DNA from: Charina bottae
Lineage: Eukaryota; Chordata; Lepidosauria; Squamata; Charinaidae
Direction: 5' to 3'
NCBI GenBank assembly: GCA_023362775.1
Contig: JALMGJ010000002.1
Coordinates: forward strand, 70,533,414-70,597,413
Length of the DNA: 64,000 nt
Positions 11,403 through 21,599 of this stretch are shown here, one piece after another. The position numbers were made by a program, and so were the translations under genes. Within the stretch, counting starts at the first letter, position 1. Each line of letters opens with the position of its first letter. The notes beneath the pieces were generated by a model that worked only from the letters and a program-made list of their open reading frames with translations, was not told the origin of the DNA and did no database searches.

Positions 11403-13609
11403 TATATATGCTCTCTGCGTATCTGCATGTGTGTACGAGAAATGAAAACATACAAATATATGTGTATGTTATTTTGTATTTTATTAGTCTTAAAACATTA
11501 AAATTAAAAAGCATATTTTAACTCTTTGCATATTTTAATTAACGTTTTTGTTTCAGCCTGTCATTCATACTCAAAACAAATGCCATCTTGGGTCCCTTTA
11601 ACAACAACAAACAGAAGGAAAAGCTATTGTGGTCGAAGATGGTCTATAAGATATGAGGAATACCAACATTGTTACAGCATCTCTAGCCATTGAAGTCTGA
11701 CACCTTGTACTTACCAAGAGACCTCTTGTCTTGTCTTTCTTCCTTTTGATATTCAGATTCAGCAGCTCCCTGAATATTCATGAAGGAACAAAACAAGCCA
11801 GGGATGATTCTAGGTGCTGGTTTCATTAGAATACCTACCCTATTACTGGGAATGACCCCTCAAAAGAAACCTGGAGCACCATGGAATGAAGCAAACTGTT
11901 CTTGCTTTCCTTGGACAACCATTTAGCTTCAGATTCTCAGTTCAGTTTCCCAGAAGAACAGAACAGAATGAAATTAGCAACACCTCCCTAAATAAAACCA
12001 AATGTAAATCACACATGCAGCCAGTGCCATGATACGGGCCATGCTTTCCCATAGCAGTCACAAAATAAGACCAGGTTTCTTGAGATGACACACACACACC
12101 TGTCACTGGAATCCCAATTTCTAGAGCTGCTCCTGCATTCTCGAAACAGTTCCCAACTTTTTGTATTAGGGGAGGAAGACAGGCTGCAACTCCTGGTGAC
12201 AGTGGCTTGTCATAGGCAGGAGCACTTAACTGGGGAAGGGGGCTGAAAAGGGGTCTATGGGCAGACACTGAATCAGCAGGCCCCACGCCCATAGCAAGAA
12301 GCCCAAAGACGGAAAGAGGCAGATTGTAGAAACATATGTCTCTGCACATTTACCTAGGTTCTGAATGACATGCTGAGAATTCTTCCACAGGCTTACAGCA
12401 AATGCCGCTTGTAGTCACGTGCCATGTAAGCTGCAGTATAACCAGATGTAGTAACAATCAATGGATCTTCTAGACATTTAATTGTGGTGTTAGTAATTAG
12501 GGAAAGTATCTGTCCCTTTGACAGGTACGTGCTTGAAACAGCAGAGGCCATCTGCTTTCATAGAACCAATTCCCCGGCTCCTGGAGGACCGGGTTGGCTA
12601 AAAGAGGAAAGAGTAATTTATGGAGGGAAATATGCTGTGGGAGGAGATATTGTGCCATGACTTTTGCTTTAGGGTCCCCTAGAAGCACCTCTCTTTCTCT
12701 TTGCTCCCTTACTACCTGTTGTTTGCTTCAAGGTCCTTCATCCCAGAGCAGAATTGACTATTCACTCTTGACTCCTTGATTTTTGGAAGGAGTAAGGCTT
12801 TTGTAAAGTGAAACGAGGTCAGGAAATCCAAGGAAAAACATTATTCCTGTACAGTGCAGACCCACCCAAAAGAGGGCCATAGGAGACTGCAAAATTGGGT
12901 ATTTATTATGAGAAGCCAAGAAGGACGCAGTCTTTAGATCTGCCAGGTTTCCAGTACAGCATGGGAGGGGGTTCAGGTTTCAGTAGGGGAGGGGGCCAAG
13001 AAGCTCCAACTCAAGATTCAAAGCCAAACGTCTGGGTGGAGTTGATATTATACAGCAAAGGGTACCAATTATTTTAAGAGCATTTGTGGCAGTTCTTTTG
13101 TATGCCTCACAACAACCAGAGAGAGGCTGCTGAGGAAGCATCGCATGGGGTCCAAAAACTGCCTTGTCTGTAAATGCAGCCCTGGTTTTGATTTCTTCAG
13201 TCTGGCAGAGCTGACAAAACTGTTCCCGCAGGTCAATGACATGTGACCCCAAACCTGTTTTAAGGCTAGAACCAAGGAAGACCCTGAGAAGAACTAGACC
13301 TCACCTCCATGAAGGTGGCTATGACACGGTATATAACCAAACCACCATTGTAACAGCCACTAAAAATATCCTGTGCGGTGGAGAGTGGCTGATGGAATTA
13401 TTTATTGCCTCTGACAAGGCACAGGTGCCCAGTAGCAATTCTGCCAATCAGCAAACAGCTCCTCACATTCCATCTGCATAAATTACCTGTCCTGCCCTTT
13501 AGAGATCACAAAAGTTTGAAACTCAGCCAGCAAATGAGGGGAGTGGTAGTAACACATGGCAATGCCAGCCATGCCACCATTAAGTCTGGATAATAATTCT
13601 CTGAATGCC
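11403..13609. other. Unassigned sequence
   Basis: A 2.2-kb stretch without a recognised gene or repeat. The open frames here (such as 11942-12349 minus) have no domain features. Confidence 0.4.
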
Positions 13610-13850
13610 GTTGTTGTTGTTGTTCAGTCGTTCATGACCTCATGGACCATAGCCCGCCAGGCCTTCCTGTCCTCCACTGTCTCCTGGAGTTTACTCAAAT
13701 TCATGTTCATTACATCGGTGATGCTATCTAACCATCTCATCCTCTGCTGTCCCCTTCTCCTTTTGCCTTCAGTCTTTCCCAGCATCAGGGTCTTTTCCAG
13801 TGAGTCCTCTCTTCGCATTACGTGGCCAAAGTATTTGAGCTTCAGCTTAT
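13610..13850 (-). mobile_element. Bov-B LINE 3' end fragment
   Basis: The minus frame 13818-13624 reads RREDSLEKTLMLGKTEGKRRRGQ and a WLDSITDVMNMNLSKLQETV segment, the Bov-B C-terminus. It then ends ...cgactgaacaacaacaacaa at 13610. It is near-identical in kind to the fragment at 63.1 kb. Confidence 0.88.
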
Positions 13851-14198
13851 TACTTAATATACCTATAAATAATATACTATTATTACAGCATTATTACTGA
13901 ATGCCAATAGATACATGAAATACAAGAGATGAGCCCAACACCATGGACCATGCACATACAGTGGTGTCCTTCATGCATGCCTCTGAACACAGGAGGGTGG
14001 CTTGAGAAAAGATTTTTTTTCAGTGGTACTGTTCCCTGGCCACAATTAAAGTTGAAAAAGGAGGGTAGGAACACTTTTCCGACCTTGTCTCCCTCCAGAG
14101 AACAAACCCTCTGATCTCTAAGCACATTCTCTGCATTCCAGAAATCTCAGACTCAGTCCCTGACAACTCCACTTAAAAATGGTGATGGGAAAGTCCTT
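13851..14198. other. Unassigned sequence
   Basis: Unique flank of the palindromic PLE. Nothing recognised. Confidence 0.4.
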
Positions 14199-14213
14199 AC
14201 TATCTAACTCATA
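14199..14213. repeat. Target-site duplication of palindromic PLE, left copy
   Basis: actatctaactcata is repeated exactly at 16852-16866. The bases atctaact within it are the 8-bp TSD of the hAT MITE that follows the PLE, and the last four are the MITE's first bases. The PLE therefore inserted across that junction. Confidence 0.9.
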
Positions 14214-14284
14214 TGTCTATGAAGGTTCTCAGTCATCCAGGTGGAACAGTCTGTGGCTTGAATCATGTCAACTGGATTTCTATT

Positions 14285-14337
14285 TTCTTAGTGGAAACGT
14301 TTCACTCCTTATCCAAGGAGCTTCTTCAGTCTGAGTA
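14285..14337 (-). ncRNA. Hammerhead-ribozyme-like core (left arm)
   Basis: Minus strand: CTGAAGA at 14329-14323, stem CTCCTT/AAGGAG with GGAT loop, GAAA at 14303-14300 followed by CGTT. It keeps the ACGT helix III segment that is lost in the 4-kb copy. Type I geometry is inferred; helix I pairing is short and interrupted. Confidence 0.7.
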
Positions 14338-14430
14338 AAGTTAGTAAGGGAATCCTTAAATATGTTTCTAGGCTGGCTGTGTGACCTTGCACCTGGGGCT
14401 AGGTCATGGTTATTTTTGAGATGTTTGTTT

Positions 14431-15548
14431 CTAAGTCCCTTTATCATCTAAAGGAGGATCGTTAAGATTACCCTGCTGCTGTTGAGCTTGTGAAATGGTC
14501 TTAATCTTCCTAGGCACAGAAGACAAAGCAGGAAGGAAGATAGGGGAAAGGTTATGCCTGAGGCCCCCACCTCTATTCAAGGAAGGATTTTCCAAGTTGG
14601 CATGAATGGATTCCTTGACCCCTCTCTCAAACCACCTATCTTCTCTGTCTAAAATGTGAACATTAATGTCCTCAAATGAGTGTCCTTTTTCCTTTAGATG
14701 AAGATAAACTGCTGACTCTGGTCCTGTGGTGTTACTTCTCCTGTGTTGGGCCATCCTCCTGTACAAAGGTTGTTTGGTTTCTCCAATGTAGAGTTCAGAG
14801 CACTCCTCACTGCACTGGATTGCATACACTACATTGCTTTCCTTGTGTTTTGGAGTTTGATCTTTGGGGTGTACAAGCCTCTGTCTCAGTGTGTTGGTGG
14901 GTTTGAAATATACAGGTATGTGGTGTTTGCCAAATATCCGTTTGATCTTTTCAGACACGCCAGCCATGTAAGGAATGACCAGGTTCTTCCGTTTACTCTG
15001 AGTCTCAGCCCTATCTGTCGCTGTTTTAGGTCTGGTAGACTTAGATTTGGTGAAGGCCCAATTTGGATATCCACAGGCCTGCAGAGCTGTTCTCAGATGC
15101 TGCTTTTCATTCTTTTTGGAATCCATGGAGGTGGGGATGGTTTCTGCTCTGTGTGACAATGTCCTGATGACTCCTAGTTTGTGCTGCAGTGGATGGTGGG
15201 AGTCAAACATCAGGTATTGATCTGTGTGTGTGGGTTTCCTGTAGATCCCTATTTCTAGCTTGCCACCGGTCCCAATGAGGACTTCACAGTCTAGGAATGC
15301 CAGTCTGTTGTCCTTGGTGTCTTCTCTGGTGAAGCTAATGTTGGCATCTATAGTGTTTATATGGTCCGTGAAGGCCTGTACTTCCTGGGCCTTGATTTTG
15401 ACCCAGGTGTCATCCACATACCTAAACCAGTGGGTGGGCACCGTTCCCTGGAATGTGTTGAGTGCTTTCTTCTCCACTTCTTCCATGTATAAATTGGCCA
15501 CAATGGGTGACACAGGAGAACCCATGGCACAGCCGTGTTTTTGTCTGT
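14431..15548 (-). pseudogene. PLE RT C-terminal half + GIY-YIG endonuclease (left arm)
   Basis: Open without interruption from the palindrome centre to the stop at 14431. It begins at the YRQKHGCAMGSPVSP segment (RT motif B), so motif A and everything upstream are missing. YVDD (motif C) follows about 40 residues on. The thumb and a linker (KSTRPKTATDRAETQSKRK), intact here but deleted in the 4-kb copy, lead to the endonuclease with VYAI, the CSEEC pair, YIG, R and H. The open frame extends to 15567 only by reading into the other arm. Without motif A the RT would be inactive; the endonuclease domain is complete. Confidence 0.9.
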
Positions 15549-15553
15549 AAAAA
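15549..15553. other. Palindrome centre (A5 spacer)
   Basis: The centre reads tgtctgt-aaaaa-acagaca. In the 4-kb copy the same site reads tgtctgtaaaagtcacc. The left arm thus follows the parent four A's further than the right arm. That asymmetry marks where one strand ended and copying turned back. Confidence 0.9.
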
Positions 15554-16671
15554 ACAGACAAAAACACGGCTGTGCCATGGGTTCTCCTGTGTCACCCATT
15601 GTGGCCAATTTATACATGGAAGAAGTGGAGAAGAAAGCACTCAACACATTCCAGGGAACGGTGCCCACCCACTGGTTTAGGTATGTGGATGACACCTGGG
15701 TCAAAATCAAGGCCCAGGAAGTACAGGCCTTCACGGACCATATAAACACTATAGATGCCAACATTAGCTTCACCAGAGAAGACACCAAGGACAACAGACT
15801 GGCATTCCTAGACTGTGAAGTCCTCATTGGGACCGGTGGCAAGCTAGAAATAGGGATCTACAGGAAACCCACACACACAGATCAATACCTGATGTTTGAC
15901 TCCCACCATCCACTGCAGCACAAACTAGGAGTCATCAGGACATTGTCACACAGAGCAGAAACCATCCCCACCTCCATGGATTCCAAAAAGAATGAAAAGC
16001 AGCATCTGAGAACAGCTCTGCAGGCCTGTGGATATCCAAATTGGGCCTTCACCAAATCTAAGTCTACCAGACCTAAAACAGCGACAGATAGGGCTGAGAC
16101 TCAGAGTAAACGGAAGAACCTGGTCATTCCTTACATGGCTGGCGTGTCTGAAAAGATCAAACGGATATTTGGCAAACACCACATACCTGTATATTTCAAA
16201 CCCACCAACACACTGAGACAGAGGCTTGTACACCCCAAAGATCAAACTCCAAAACACAAGGAAAGCAATGTAGTGTATGCAATCCAGTGCAGTGAGGAGT
16301 GCTCTGAACTCTACATTGGAGAAACCAAACAACCTTTGTACAGGAGGATGGCCCAACACAGGAGAAGTAACACCACAGGACCAGAGTCAGCAGTTTATCT
16401 TCATCTAAAGGAAAAAGGACACTCATTTGAGGACATTAATGTTCACATTTTAGACAGAGAAGATAGGTGGTTTGAGAGAGGGGTCAAGGAATCCATTCAT
16501 GCCAACTTGGAAAATCCTTCCTTGAATAGAGGTGGGGGCCTCAGGCATAACCTTTCCCCTATCTTCCTTCCTGCTTTGTCTTCTGTGCCTAGGAAGATTA
16601 AGACCATTTCACAAGCTCAACAGCAGCAGGGTAATCTTAACGATCCTCCTTTAGATGATAAAGGGACTTAG
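15554..16671 (+). pseudogene. PLE RT C-terminal half + GIY-YIG endonuclease (right arm)
   Basis: Mirror copy of the left-arm frame, translating identically from the RQKHGCAMGSPVSP segment to the stop at 16671. Counted in the 378-residue open frame that starts at 15535: YVDD at 50-53, the endonuclease VYAI near 247-250, YIG near 260-262, and the candidate catalytic Glu near 319. The first six residues come from the other arm read backwards and are not PLE protein. Motif A is absent. Confidence 0.9.
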
Positions 16672-16764
16672 AAACAAACATCTCAAAAATAACCATGACC
16701 TAGCCCCAGGTGCAAGGTCACACAGCCAGCCTAGAAACATATTTAAGGATTCCCTTACTAACTT

Positions 16765-16817
16765 TACTCAGACTGAAGAAGCTCCTTGGATAAGGAGTGA
16801 AACGTTTCCACTAAGAA
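16765..16817 (+). ncRNA. Hammerhead-ribozyme-like core (right arm)
   Basis: CTGAAGA at 16773-16779, stem CTCCTT (16782-16787) with AAGGAG (16792-16797), loop GGAT, GAAA at 16799-16802, then CGTT. It is the mirror image of the core at 14285-14337. Confidence 0.7.
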
Positions 16818-16851
16818 AATAGAAATCCAGTTGACATGATTCAAGCCACAG

Positions 16852-16866
16852 ACTATCTAACTCATA
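16852..16866. repeat. Target-site duplication of palindromic PLE, right copy
   Basis: Exact copy of 14199-14213. It overlaps the 8-bp hAT TSD (16855-16862) and the first four bases of the MITE. Confidence 0.9.
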
Positions 16867-17145
16867 GCTTTCCAAACTGTGTGTCGCGACACACAGTTTG
16901 GTGTGTCGCAGCACAACCCGGAAGCGGTGGCGGGGGTGTGCACGGTGGCGGTGCGGCGGTGCGCGCAGTGGCGGCAGTGTGCATGGCGGCGGTGGCAACA
17001 ACGGCAGTGGTGCACCATCAGCGCTTCTGCGTTTTAGCGGAGGCTGCCGCCACCGTGCACACCACCACACGCGCCCCCACGCCCCCGCCGCTGCCGCCGT
17101 TGGTATGTCACCAACGGTGGCACTTTGGAAAGCACTGATCTAACT
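16855..17145. mobile_element. hAT-type MITE (agctttccaaac family), older than the PLE
   Basis: The element is 16863-17137 (275 bp), flanked by atctaact at 16855-16862 and 17138-17145. Ends are catagctttccaaactg and actttggaaagcactg. It has a GC-rich interior and a small palindrome ctgtgtgtcgcgacacacag at 16878-16897. The PLE insertion copied its left junction, so the MITE was there first. Confidence 0.85.
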
Positions 17146-17219
17146 CCTTAGAGGGGCACTACTATGAACATCATACTGGGCTAGAGGGCCAAATAATCAG
17201 ATCAGGAGTGAGTCAGCTT

Positions 17220-18790
17220 CCTGTGTTCCTAATCCCTGTTCTGTTCGGACTTTGACCACCAGAACCTTTTTAATAAAATAGTTTTATTAATGAAAAGTAT
17301 TTACAAATTGTAGTCCAATAATACAATTGGAGAATACTGGATCAATTGGTGCACTTGAATATAGGCAGCTATGCAATAGCTCAACTAACTTCAGCAGCAA
17401 GTGTCAACATTCTGGATAAGTTGGCTAGGAGAATTGAGGTAGACTTGACTTCTGCTTGAGGCTGACAAGGCTAGGCTGGTTCTCTGGAAACACTAGACTA
17501 GAACAGCAGGTAAGCTGGACTGGTTTCCCTGGAACTCTGGACTGGACTGCAGGAGACACTGGACTGGATCCTCTGGAACTTTGGGCTGGAACTGCAGAAT
17601 TAACTGACCGGATCCTCTGGAACTCTGGGCTGGAACTGCAGGATTAGCTGGGCTGGATCCTCTGGAACTCTGGACTGGATCTGCAGGATAAGCACGATTG
17701 GATCCTCTGGAATTCTGGACTGGATCCTCTGGAACTCAGGACTGGAATCACAAGGCAGGCTGAACTGGTTCCTCTGAAGCACTTGACTGGGACTGCAAGG
17801 AAGACTGGACTGGTTTCTTTGGGATACTGGACTGGAATCTCAATCCAGACTGGGCTGGTTCCTCTGGGATATTGCACTGAACCTTCAAGGCAGGCTGGAC
17901 TGGAACCGCTACAAATGGAATGGAAGCTGCAAGGCAAACTAAATCACCCCCACTAGGTAACACTGCCTGTATGCCAGGCAGGACTGGGTACAGTGGGCTA
18001 GGCAGCCCTTCAAGGACAGAATGGGGCAACCTGAAATCGACGTGATGAACCGCACCAGGCAGAGCAAGGTACTTAGCTGTATTGGCCAGGCAATGCCCCA
18101 GCAAGACTAGCGGGCGCTGCGAAGCTGAAAACACCAGCTGACAATCACCCGACTGGACTGAAGCCTTCCTGCTAGGATTCTCCAAGAAGCTGCTCGCTAG
18201 CGTTCCGACCCCTCTCGATGATGAAGCAAGCCGAGCTTCTTTTGCAGCTGGGGTAGATTCAGAAATGAGAAGAGGCTCCAATTCTTCAGGAAGAGGCTTC
18301 TGTGACGATTCTGACTGTGCTTCCTCTGAGGTTGCTGTATGGTGAGTAGAACGGTTGTCCCCAGCGACTGGGTGCTTGCTCTTGCACTCTTTTATCCTGC
18401 TCTTGGCCCACCTTTTCTCTTCAGGAGCCAATTGGAGCTCCCGCTTCTGGGCGCGCCTTTCTGCCTGCCTTAGTCTTGCGCTGATTGGCGTTGAACAAGG
18501 AAGTGAGTCTGGAGCACCAATCAGCCGCTCAGGATTCTCCCGCACTGTCAGGTCATCTCCAGGTTCGTTTCTCCGCACCTGCTTCTTTGGCGTCTGTGAG
18601 TCTGGCATCCGCCCATCACGAGATCGATCACAGGTGTTGCACTTTTGAACCTGCACCTGTTCATCACGAGATCATGATCGTTGCAGCCTAGGGTAAGTTT
18701 CGTTTCTTCTTTGAGTTTCGTTTTCTTCTTCCTCAGTGTCAGAGTTACACTGAACTCCAACAATCCCTCTGGTTTACAGCTATAGGGGGT
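17220..18790 (-). mobile_element. Unidentified LTR-like unit with internal minisatellite
   Basis: On the minus strand this unit has a TATA-like ggataaaag near 18396, a 302-residue open frame 18656-17748, and a 45-bp tandem repeat. It ends in aataaaactattttatt near 17286-17270, which looks like a polyadenylation region. The layout resembles a long solo LTR. I could not find matching terminal TG/CA ends or a short TSD, and the frame has no recognised domain. Its C-terminal part is simply translated repeat (PEFQRIQS-like units). Confidence 0.4.
17480..17910. repeat. Minisatellite, 45-bp unit
   Basis: ggatcctctggaactctggg starts units at about 45-bp spacing in 17565-17720, with shorter and more divergent units on both sides. 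As 45 is a multiple of three the minus frame stays open through it, so the open frame is not evidence of a protein. Confidence 0.85.
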
Positions 18791-19195
18791 TGTATACATA
18801 AGCACTTGTCTACAGTGAAAAAATGGGACTAAGATTAAGTGTAAAGAAGATGAAACTAATGACAACAGGTCCAGCAACAAGCCTTAGAATTGACAATGAA
18901 GATCCTGGAAGTGGTGGATAACGTCTGTCTGTAAAGGAACCAGCAGTCAGGAAATATACCACAGACTAGCACTTGGTAGAGTAGCATTGAAGGCCTTGGA
19001 AAAGATATTGAAATGCCGTGATGTGTCTATGCCCACGAAGATCAGAATTGTGCAAGCAATGGTATTCCCTGTGACACTGTATGGAAGCGAAAGCTGGACT
19101 TTGAAGAAGCAGAATAAGAAGAGTATTGATGCTTTTGAACTTACTGTGGAGAGCCAAGAAAACAAATGGATCATCAAACTAATCAGCTCTGCTGT
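18791..19195 (+). pseudogene. Old RTE/Bov-B-like LINE RT fragment (part 1)
   Basis: Plus strand: kysv-like and ...LKCRDVSMPTKIRIVQAMVFPVTLYGSESWTLKKQNKKSIDAFEL at 18987-19140 matches the Bov-B/RTE RT C-terminal region (compare KSRDITLTTKVRIVKAMVFPV at 30.8 kb). It carries stops upstream. It continues after a nested insertion at 19408 and is related to the fragment at 39.7-40.1 kb. Confidence 0.8.
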
Positions 19196-19407
19196 CGTTT
19201 AGAAGAGCCGTGTAGACCTGGCTCTTCACCCAGGCCTTCAGCGAGGGAGAGTGAGGCCCCTTGCTTCATCATGCTTGCCATCTTTTATCTTTATTTTTTA
19301 TTTTTTATTGATGTTATTGTAATTTCTTTTATTGTTGTGAGCCACTCAGAGTCACTGAGAGTCAGGGAGCATACAAGTTTAATAAATTGTTGTTGTTGTT
19401 GTTGTTA
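19196..19407 (+). mobile_element. L2-like LINE 3' terminal fragment nested in RTE copy
   Basis: gagccgtgtagacctggctc, an AT-rich stretch, then gtgagccactcagagtcact and ataaattgttgttgttg. This has the layout of a short L2-type 3' end. The RTE sequence resumes directly afterwards at attctcacttgaggcac. No clear TSD was found. Confidence 0.6.
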
Positions 19408-19675
19408 TCATTCTCACTTGAGGCACAAATGACCAGATTCAAATGATCATACGTCAAGTACATTAGAGAAGATGTAGCTGTCTGAAGAAGGTCTATAATG
19501 CTGGGAATGGTGGAAAGAAAGAAAAGAGGACAACCAGCAGCAAGGTGGAAGGACTCAATTACAGCAGTGATGGGTGTACCATTGGAAGACCCAAAGGACC
19601 AGGTTCAGGACAGATCCTTCGGGAGAAAATCTATAGATATAGTCGCTAAGAGTTGACGTCTACTTGATGACATAC
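19408..19675 (+). pseudogene. Old RTE/Bov-B-like LINE 3' part (part 2)
   Basis: ttctcacttgaggcacaaatg...gctgggaatggtggaaagaaag...gttgacgtctacttgatgac. This is colinear with the reverse of 39,960-39,700 and completes the fragment interrupted at 19195. Confidence 0.75.
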
Positions 19676-20935
19676 ATCTAGATCTTCTCAGTCCTCCATT
19701 CCCAACCATTTCTCAATCAGGCTAGGAGCACTTCCTGATTTCAGGCTTTCCCCAACACAATCCACATTAGGAGAGTTTGAATAGGGCGAATATGTCTAGC
19801 ATATGGCCTTTGCTATTTTTTTTAATGAATGCTGGAACTTCATTGTACCTAAGAAAACCCTACACTTTCCCATTAAAACTTGAACCCCATTGAGCAGAGT
19901 GACATGATGGGCTCAAGTACCAAATATCAGCATTCTTGGGCCACTTCCCTCTTTCGCTGCTCAGAGCTGTATGTGCCACACAACTTGCCTTGTAGCCCTA
20001 GATTAGCCTGGGGCTCTCAGGTGTGACAGAAGACCCCATCCTTATCCGGTATTCAGTTGCCTGTCCAGTTGGCTTCTATACGTAGAGTGGAGAGGAGTGC
20101 CACCACCTCCTTCACGCAGGCAGTAAAATGTTTTAGAGTAGCCCTGATCCTACTCCAGCTTCAGTTGTACAACTGCTCAGTGGTAAATTCTGGCTGGAAT
20201 TAAACCCTAGTGCAAAATTAATTTCACTACTGCTTCCATATGAATGTGTCGATTTAAAAGGCAGGTGTTCATGCAGAATCACCTTTAAGAAGAGGAAGAT
20301 TCCATGACCAGCTTCCACATATCACTCAGAAGTATCATCTCTGCTAGCTAGCTCAAACATTTACGGATGAATGGGCCCTCTTTCCTTAGGACCTAGCTGG
20401 ACTGTTATCCCCAAGAGTTTTGTTCCACAATGGCCTACCTTCTGCCTCACTTCCTTGTATCTACAAAATGAGAGTCACAGTGGATCTTTTTCTAGGTTAG
20501 ACACAGCCAAAATCTATACCGAGGCAAAGCCTTTATTAGCCAGTTGAACATAAAGCTGTGTTTGTTTTTCTTAAAAAAAGAAAAGAAAAAGCAAACAGAA
20601 AAGGAGGAAAAAAGGAATAAATGTGGCTGGAGTTCAAGCCATATCTGTGCAAGTTATTGATTTTAGTGCAGTGTGAAAATTGTCTGCAGACTTGCAAACT
20701 GAATCCTATCAAGTGCAGATGTAGTATTAGGTTGCTCCAAGGACTACTCTTCCAAATCATGGTTTCTTATTTATTAGATTTCTAAACTGCTGCAATCATG
20801 TGACTCTCAGTAGTGTACAAAACTAATTACAAACATAAACATAAAATGTCTATGGTATAATAATTACCATATAATACAAAAATTACAACCAATAGTCTAA
20901 TGGGAGCAATATAAAAATTTCTGTGGCATCTTTCA
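19676..20935. other. Unassigned sequence
   Basis: No gene or recognised repeat. An A-rich run lies near 20573-20620. Confidence 0.4.
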
Positions 20936-21520
20936 GCTAATTAAAAAGGCCATCCAGGAGACCTCTCTTCCTTCTGGAAGGACAAGAGTCTAGCTTCCTG
21001 GAAGGGGCTGTTCCATAATATGGGGCCCATTGTCAAAAATCCCCTCCTGGTCTCAGTCCCCCTAATTTCCTGGTAGTGGGTGACTTCAAGTAATTTTTCT
21101 TGGGCCCACCGCACAGATGTAAAATGCTCGTGGCATCTACTGCAGGTAACGTGTTCACTGCATTTCGAACCAACTGCAGTTTCCAAGTGATCTTTAAGGC
21201 AACCCCATGTAGACTGTTTGCAGTAGTCTCTAACCAGATGGTGATGAGAGGATGTGTTTCTGTTGCAAGGCTCTCCTTCTCCAGGTTGGGCTGCAATCAG
21301 TACACCAGCTGGAGTTGGGGACAGGCCATCCTGAGACGGCCTCCACTTCCCCATCCAACAGTAGCCGGGAGTCTGGCAGGACACCCCCAGCCCTGTCATG
21401 GACCTGCTCCCTCAGAGGCAGTGCCACCCCTTTGAGAGATAACATCAGAGGCAAATTGAGGCTCCTACAATTAGGTGGGACACAAAGTTCCCTTGGTAAA
21501 TACAACACAAAATATATCAA
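20936..21520 (-). pseudogene. Decayed L2/CR1-like LINE fragment
   Basis: On the minus strand this parallels the L2-like C-terminal region (for example the caaccccatgtagactgttt block equals the MGLPLK segment). It has heavy decay and no intact frame. Family assignment beyond L2/CR1-like is not possible by eye. Confidence 0.55.
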
Positions 21521-21599
21521 CTAAGTACTGCTAGAGAAAATTTTCTCAGTTTCTTCAGCCCTCTTCTCCCTTCCCAGTGACCTAAGTTATGAGGTTAGG

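Larger units (their letters stand above)
14214..16851. mobile_element. Palindromic (head-to-head) double Penelope-like element
   Basis: Two 5'-truncated PLE copies face away from each other around a five-A spacer at 15549-15553. The left arm is 14214-15548 (coding minus) and the right arm 15554-16851 (coding plus). Coordinates mirror exactly (sums of 31102) for frames, ribozyme-like cores and ends, so there are no indels between arms, and all segments compared are identical. The left arm has the full PLE 3' terminus; the right arm stops 37 nt short of it. One 15-bp TSD brackets the whole unit, so it arrived as one insertion. Both arms stop at the same RT codon region, which is hard to explain by two independent truncations. 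Confidence 0.93.

Noticed and set aside
15357..15842. 161-residue open frame across the palindrome centre and other frames antisense to the PLE
   Set aside because: These are mirror translations of the antisense strand of the PLE arms, with no independent support.
14214..16851. Palindrome as an assembly or sequencing fold-back artefact
   Set aside because: A fold-back read would duplicate the flank as well. Here the flanks differ, a 15-bp TSD brackets the unit, and the right arm is shorter by 37 nt. Read-level confirmation is still desirable.
17748..18656. Host protein gene with proline/glutamate repeats
   Set aside because: The repeats are a 45-bp DNA minisatellite. No splice context or known domain, and the surroundings look LTR-like.
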